Positions 58,508 through 64,000 of a DNA stretch of 64,000 bases are shown one piece after another. How positions within the stretch are numbered: the stretch's first letter is position 1; each line of letters begins with the position of its first letter. Source of the stretch: Chenopodium formosanum (lineage: Eukaryota > Streptophyta > Magnoliopsida > Caryophyllales > Amaranthaceae); assembly GCA_024500155.1 (NCBI GenBank), contig CM044867.1, positions 15,783,632 to 15,847,631 on the forward strand. The letters run 5' to 3'. Position numbers and translations under genes: made by a program. A model generated the notes under the pieces. That model made no database searches. It was given only the letters and a program-made list of their open reading frames with translations, and was not told the DNA's origin.

Positions 58508-58550
<43 letters not shown>
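58508..58550. repeat. 43-base poly(A) tract
   Basis: Uninterrupted A-run followed by GA- and AAAAG-type repeats. In the minus orientation it is a T-run just downstream of the exon 3 donor. It could mark a retroposon tail, but no body was identified. Confidence 0.8.
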
Positions 58551-58553
<3 letters not shown>

Positions 58554-58596
58554 AGAGAAAGAAAAAGAAAAAGAAATAGAACCCAAAATTAATTAC

Positions 58597-59405
58597 CGAA
58601 GTGGATGTCGAAGGTCGACTGGGATCTTGATTGTTTCGTTTACCCCTAGTGTTACTGCCGGTTGAAGTCCTTGAAGATGATGGCTAAGATTAAAAAACAA
58701 AAAAAAAATCAAAATCAAAATCAAAAACCCTAATTAAGCAGAAAAGGAAAATTAAGAAAACAAACCTGGTACGTGGATAACGTAATCAACTCGATTATAG
58801 CGTTATATTCATCAAGTCTAAAAACTCTGAGCCCCAAACGATATTCAGGAGCAGGAACTTGGGAGAATACTACAAAATCATAGGTTTGTATGCTCCTATG
58901 ATTACAGAAACTAGTCCAACCTACTCCCTGCATATATCGATCGATACATGAAGTATCTGAGTCACCTCTGCTTACCATGAACCAGAACACATAATCTGTT
59001 GAGGTTTGTAAATCCCTAGTTGGCAAAGCAACTTGATTATCGGCCTCTAATCCATTTTCACAACGTCTGACAAATTCACGGTCATCATCGTTCAAGAAAT
59101 GCTCTAAAAACTCATTATAAAAGCCGACTGAGATGTTTAATCTGCGAGAAAACGTCGTAAATGTTAGTATATAAGCAAATTAAACGAAAATACTTATCTT
59201 AATGTTGCGTAGACCAATTGACAATTACCGCGTCGTGGTAAACCACTAACCTAAAAGACGATTCCGCGCTACCCCGGTGCAGTAGACATCTAGCGGTCGC
59301 CCTCCAGGATAAGCACGGCGCCGGAATTTGTGTGCACTCACAAACCCGACTGGAACTCATAATACTTGCCCAGAAAACAGAAATGATTAAACTCGTGTTT
59401 GACAA
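58597..59405 (-). CDS. 5' exons with a B3-like domain, spliced in phase to the SSRP1 relic
   Basis: Exon 1 (59405-59251; second ATG at 59360), exon 2 (59141-58766) and exon 3 (58683-58597) have GT/AG borders and compatible phases, and exon 3 joins in phase 0 to the SSRP1 exon at 57590. Exon 2 ends with VGWTSFCNHRSIQTYDFVVF and YRLGLRVFRLDEY, which fits the C-terminal half of a plant B3 DNA-binding domain (GW..F....L...D.VVF). Exon 3 is Ser/Thr-rich with a small basic patch (NTRGKRNNQ). No stop interrupts these three exons, unlike the SSRP1 part. B3 assignment is by pattern only and could be wrong. Confidence 0.55.
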
Positions 59406-59461
59406 TTTTGAGAAGAGAGAAAGTGATGGTTATTATTATTTTTGACTGATAAGCGCAAGGG

Positions 59462-59469
59462 TATTTATA
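59462..59469 (-). promoter_or_regulatory. TATA box for the B3-like/SSRP1 transcription unit
   Basis: The minus strand reads TATAAATA in a CCCTATAAATACCC context, about 57 bases before the first ATG at 59405. Confidence 0.6.
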
Positions 59470-59504
59470 GGGGAAAAAAACAACTCATGGTAATCATACG
59501 AATA

Positions 59505-59640
59505 TGTCTAGGTTCATTCAGCCAAATGACTAGATACATTACAAACATAAAGGTGTCTAGGTTCATTTAGACAAGTGACTGGATACATTACAAACACAAA
59601 GGTGTGTACGTTCTTTCAACCAAGTGTCTAGGTTCTTTTA
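59505..59640. repeat. 49-bp tandem repeat upstream of the TATA box
   Basis: Copies at 59505-59553 and 59554-59602 (TGTCTAGGTTCATT... and ACATTACAAACA...), plus a partial third to 59640. It begins about 36 bp upstream of the TATA box. Confidence 0.85.
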
Positions 59641-62522
59641 ATGTAGGACATGTACCTAACATTAATACCACTCTTTTCTTGTTTTTTCATCAAGAATTTT
59701 CAACAATCCCCCACAGATTCGGAGATGAGAAAAAAGAAAAGAAGAAAAATGAATTCTGGGCAAAACAAAATAATTGCATAAGTGTCGATGTCTCGTGACT
59801 TGAATTAACACATAGTGGACATCAAGCTATGATCCCTCACCTACCAAGTGACCTTCGTCTTGAACTTAATAGGGAGTTAGGGACCCGTCACTTTGAGCCA
59901 CACAATTGAACATGTGTAATATTCTGAAATTCCGCGAATAAAGGTGACGCATTATACTGGCCATACGTCAAACCTGGATGCTCATAGGTGCTTTAGAGTA
60001 TTAGCCCACCCAATACTCATAGGAAGCGGCCACACTTCCACACCTAAGTAGGTGAATCCCATCAAGTGTGAGCTACATCACACCACCAAAAATATGGATA
60101 TGGGTTCATTAAGAGCCATATGCTCAACCTCTTTTCATTTGTAGCAAGCACAAATCAAACATCTAGGGATGGACAAAAATAAAATTTTTTGCTTCCGAAT
60201 TATTTCATAATGTTCCCTTTGAACTCATGATGAGTAGGAGTTGATTACTCATAATTCATACTTTGGGCTTTTAGTCTCATCCCTTCCGATGTTACCAAAA
60301 CTAGTTTTGTACAAGGCCTTTACTTAACGGATCCGTAACATATCTTTTAGACTTTTTCTAGTCTAGTGATATCACCCTATTCGACAAATCATCTCTGACA
60401 TCAACCATTATAGGCATGGTTCAATCAAAAGTAACCACGACTTGCAAATCACAAGGAATTCCCCTTCAATGGGATATTTGCAAGCCCAATTGCTCATAAG
60501 AGCCATATACTCTTGACTATCTTGCCTCATAACCTGTCAATTCAAAAACAATAAATTTAGATGATTCCAAAACAAACATAGCAAAACAAGGTTGCTTAAT
60601 TTCCAAAACATAGCTCCACCACTTAGTGGTGCAGACTTGAGTTTGAACTCATTATCAAACTCCAAGAACTCATGGAAATTTAATTTGCATTAGTGCAAAC
60701 TCTAATCTTTTGTACTTTTCAAGTACCTATGTAACCTCCTCAAAACGATCTAATAATCATTGCTCGAGTTAAGAGTAAACATGCTTAATCTACTTACATA
60801 ATAAGCAATGTTAGATTAAGCATAGCTCCCAAGAAACATATATAACACTACTAAATGGACACAAATTGCTCCCATATTATCAATAAATTAAAAAAATATA
60901 TCTGATAGCAATGACTCATCCAAATAAAATGTTTAGCCTTAAAAACTTCCAACGAGAACTCAGTGAATTAGTAACACAATCCATAGAAGAGATATTAAGC
61001 ATCACAATCCCAGGAAAAAGATTGTAATATTCTACACATAGTTAGACATAATCTAACTAATATTCAATGACTTCTTCCATGGAAACAATCACTCATGATA
61101 TTCCACTGATTTAAAGTAGATACTCTAAAGACATAGAGACACCAAAACAAATTTGTAAGGCAAACACCATCAAATTAAAACCCGTCTTTAGCACAATTAA
61201 TCACTTTCAGGCTTTGCATTAAACAGTAGAAAACTCTAACATTAATGTGCATTTTTAGGCTTTGCTCAAAGAAGAAAGAAAGACATATGGCATTCCATTG
61301 TGCATATCTAATCACTTGAAACATAGTGCTAACAAACATACATATATGCTCAAAGACAAATTATCCATATAAAGGATCAATCAGGCTCAGGATAAAATTA
61401 CTCCAAGACTCGCATAAAAAGTCATGAACTAAAATGCAATTACCAAGCAAAAACTGAGCCTAGACTTTGAGTCCAACACTAATTCTTTATTACTTCCCCC
61501 ACATTGGACAACAAAGTCCGATTCAGATCAAAGCCCTTAGCAGTATGCCTAAAACCTACATTCTCAATTAATGAAATATTTGGACATAAAAACTCCCTCC
61601 AAAAATCATATGGGGTCTTTAATAACGTAAATGTCTTATAAAGAAATCGCATAAGTTTATAAAACCTGAACCCCCACATGAAAGAATAAGGTCAAAATCT
61701 CAAAATAAAGCATAGTCAAATACATGATTGAGAAAAAACTCATAACTATGTCATAGAACTTTGGTGTAATAAACAGATAAGGTACGGTGGACAAGAGTAG
61801 AAATAGATCTATGAAAAATTGAATTAATCAAAGATAATAATTCAACCGTACTTCAAAATATTAATTCCCAAAATACTTTACTCAAAATTCTTCACAGAAA
61901 AAGTCTACATTCTCTTTAAGGAAAAATTATCACATAAAATCCCTTCACAAACTCACAATATTAGAAATATAATTCTACATATGTTAATGAAATACAAAAA
62001 TTATGTAATGAGATCACGTTACAAAAATTATGACTTGCATATCAATAAATGAATAATTGATGCAATAACTCTAATTAAACTCCATATCTAACACATGAAT
62101 GATGGCAAAGTAGTACTAGAAGTTCGTAAATACACCTCAAAACATGACAAATACATAGCTCAAGCTAGCTATCCCACCATATAGGTATTTGAATCAATAA
62201 AGCTATCTCCAAGGCCAATTTCAATCCACAAAATATAGAACCAAGAAATTAGAGGTAACTAAACAAATGAAATGTCATGCTCATTTCAACAAACATTTAA
62301 TTGACAAATTCAACATTCAACATTCTTTGTCAAAAAACTACAAAAGCATATACTTGTATTCAACAGCATAATATCATTGGCCAATTAAAAATAAAGTAAC
62401 TCATATCACTATATTAGTAATATGTACCAAACAATTCATTTCAAATTATTGCAAAATGCTAGGTTCAATTTTATACATAACATAAAGTAATAACTCAACC
62501 ATTTAAGAAATAAAATCAATCA
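59641..62522. other. AT-rich region without genes
   Basis: 2.9 kb with no ORF of note and no recognised domain. Phrases such as AATCCCCCACAGATTCGGAG and GGGAGTTAGGGACCCGTCAC look like untranslated retrotransposon sequence, but I cannot define ends. Confidence 0.4.
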
Positions 62523-62531
62523 CCAATTAAA

Positions 62532-63058
62532 GGGAATTTTGTGTAGAACTACCCTAAAGATAGGGTCATTTGTGAACAACTATCCAATTTTTTTTTATTT
62601 GTTTAGAACTACCCACAAGTTTGAAAACATTTGTGTACCACTACCCATTAACATATTCCGTCCAATTAAGACGTTATCGGGGCTCATTTTTTTCACTTTT
62701 GCCACCCAATTAACTCTCCCAATTTGTATAAAGGTTTTAATCTATTTTAATTAACCTAATTAGGGTTTTAATTATAATTCATTTTAGGGTTCATGAGTGT
62801 AATATTATTTGGGGATTTTAATTTATGAGGTTTGGGGGTTTAATTGAATTGGGGTTTTTGCTTATTTTAGCATTAATTGGCCATTGTAATTGAAAAAAGT
62901 GAAAAACTGGCCCAAAATAACGTTTTTATTGGACGAAAAACGTTAGTGGGTAGTGCTACCCAAACTTTTCCAAACTTAGGGGTAGTTCTAAACAAATAAA
63001 AAAAATGGGTAGTTGTTCACATGACCCTATCTTTAGGGTAGTTCTACACAAAATTTCC
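62532..63058. mobile_element. Mutator-type MITE with long terminal inverted repeats
   Basis: The ends GGGAATTTTGTGTAG and (inverted) GGAAATTTTGTGTAG begin ~118-bp inverted repeats that stay similar through GAACTACCCTAAAGATAGGG and TTTGTTTAGAACTACCC. A 9-bp direct repeat CCAATTAAA flanks it (62523-62531 and 63059-63067), the target size of Mutator-like elements. No transposase is encoded. Confidence 0.9.
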
Positions 63059-63067
63059 CCAATTAAA

Positions 63068-63757
63068 AGGTTATTAATGTGCTCCCATGATTCAAGCTAA
63101 CTCTCAAATTAAAAAAAACTCCCCATACAACATTTACTTAGTCACAATAACCAAGGCTATAATATAGAAAATAGTTGACCAAAAGTAATATTCATCATCC
63201 ATCAAGCATACACTATATGCATAATTAATTCCTCAGTTAATTCTCACAATTGCATTTATATAAATAATCATACATATCATGAAAATAACTCATGAGTATA
63301 AGCAATACTATCACAAGCTCCAATCCGTAATTTGCTTAATACATAGTAAATCATGATGACATACTCCATACATTATCTAAATTTGACATATCAAAGTCAA
63401 AAAGCTGGAAGTCAAATAATGGTCTTTTAAATCAATAAGGTTAGACATTCATAAAAAGCATAGAGGGAGCTAAGTTAGAGCACTTAACAATACAAAATCC
63501 ATCTTTGCATACTATCACATGCAATCAACAACTAACATATAGAATACACACTATATAAAATACCAAATTAACAATATGATGAACCCACTAAATAATCAGT
63601 GAGGAAATCAACTCAATACATCATACGAACACAAACCTATGTGCAAATAAACCAAAGTTTATTTAACCATTTCCACCATATGAAAACAAAATCAAACCAA
63701 ATTAGAGGTTACAAATCTTACAAAATCATACGGGAATATGAAAAACAGTAACTCATT
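63068..63757. other. AT-rich spacer, no gene seen
   Basis: No ORF or repeat recognised. Confidence 0.5.
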
Positions 63758-63759
63758 TA

Positions 63760-64000
63760 CTCCCTCCGTCCCCAAATGATAGTCCCTTATGGGCAAAAAT
63801 CACGGGAATTAAGAAACTTAAATAAAAGTAATAAAATTACATTGGAAATATAAATTTACATTGGGTATGTAAAATAGTAGAGAGAGAAAGTAATAAAAGT
63901 ACATTGAAAAACAAAATTTACATTGAAAAGTTAAATTTGCACAAATATTGTTGCAATTGGAGAGAATTTTGATAAAAAAATTGATATCAATGACACTTGA
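63760..64000. mobile_element. Stowaway-type MITE, cut by the window end
   Basis: Begins CTCCCTCCGTCCCCAAATG after TA (63758-63759), as in Stowaway elements, and continues to the end of the window. The other end is not visible. Confidence 0.7.

Overview
The window looks like nuclear DNA of a flowering plant. It carries an FBD-type F-box gene with plant-style introns, relics of a FAR1-family gene, a PIP5K gene and an SSRP1 gene, Stowaway-type MITEs with CTCCCTCCGT ends, a plant L1 LINE, and LTR retrotransposons of the Athila/Tat side of Ty3/gypsy with tRNA-Asp-type primer-binding sites. A dicot, perhaps in Caryophyllales, is my guess from the look of the repeats; the sequence does not prove it.

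Left part (1-14052). A frameshifted FAR1-related fragment (1-659) is followed by a MITE, a 42-bp minisatellite, a LINE tail and two exons of a PIP5K lipid kinase. A long AT-rich stretch follows. The only gene here that looks intact is an F-box/LRR/FBD gene on the minus strand (coding exons 10726-12808, 5' UTR exon near 13453-13665, TATA near 13697). Its introns hold a MITE and a SINE-like insertion containing a 5S rRNA-like stretch.

Middle part (14053-51150). This is a five-layer nest that can be resolved to the base. A minus-strand L1 LINE was split by a 2.95-kb TG...CA element, probably a solo LTR (18662-49739, duplication CCGGC). That element received two Athila-like elements. A (18784-31193, plus, duplication CACAC) has gag, protease, pol and a third ORF, all broken. 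B (33878-49584, plus, duplication GGGTT) has gag and protease but no pol. B was in turn hit by C (36042-43537, minus, duplication CATTC), which has one gag-like ORF and no pol. LTR divergence read by eye (C about 0.5%, B about 0.9%, A about 1.2%) fits the nesting order. B and C could only have moved with enzymes supplied by other elements.

Right part (51151-64000). A minus-strand, intron-containing SSRP1 (FACT subunit) copy spans 52052-57590 and is clearly decayed. Upstream exons encoding a B3-like domain join it in compatible splice phase. Beyond a TATA box and a 49-bp tandem repeat lies AT-rich sequence, a Mutator-type MITE with long inverted repeats and 9-bp duplications, and a Stowaway MITE running off the end.

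The most interesting signals are in the retroelements. Each of A, B and C has its own GC-rich palindrome repeated in its LTRs, and in B and C the 5' and 3' LTRs differ in length by exactly whole palindrome units. Element A also has six 37-bp double-palindrome repeats separated by 26-27-bp dissimilar spacers. Two small hairpins recur in all three elements at matching places just past ORF ends, with base-pair swaps that keep the stems.
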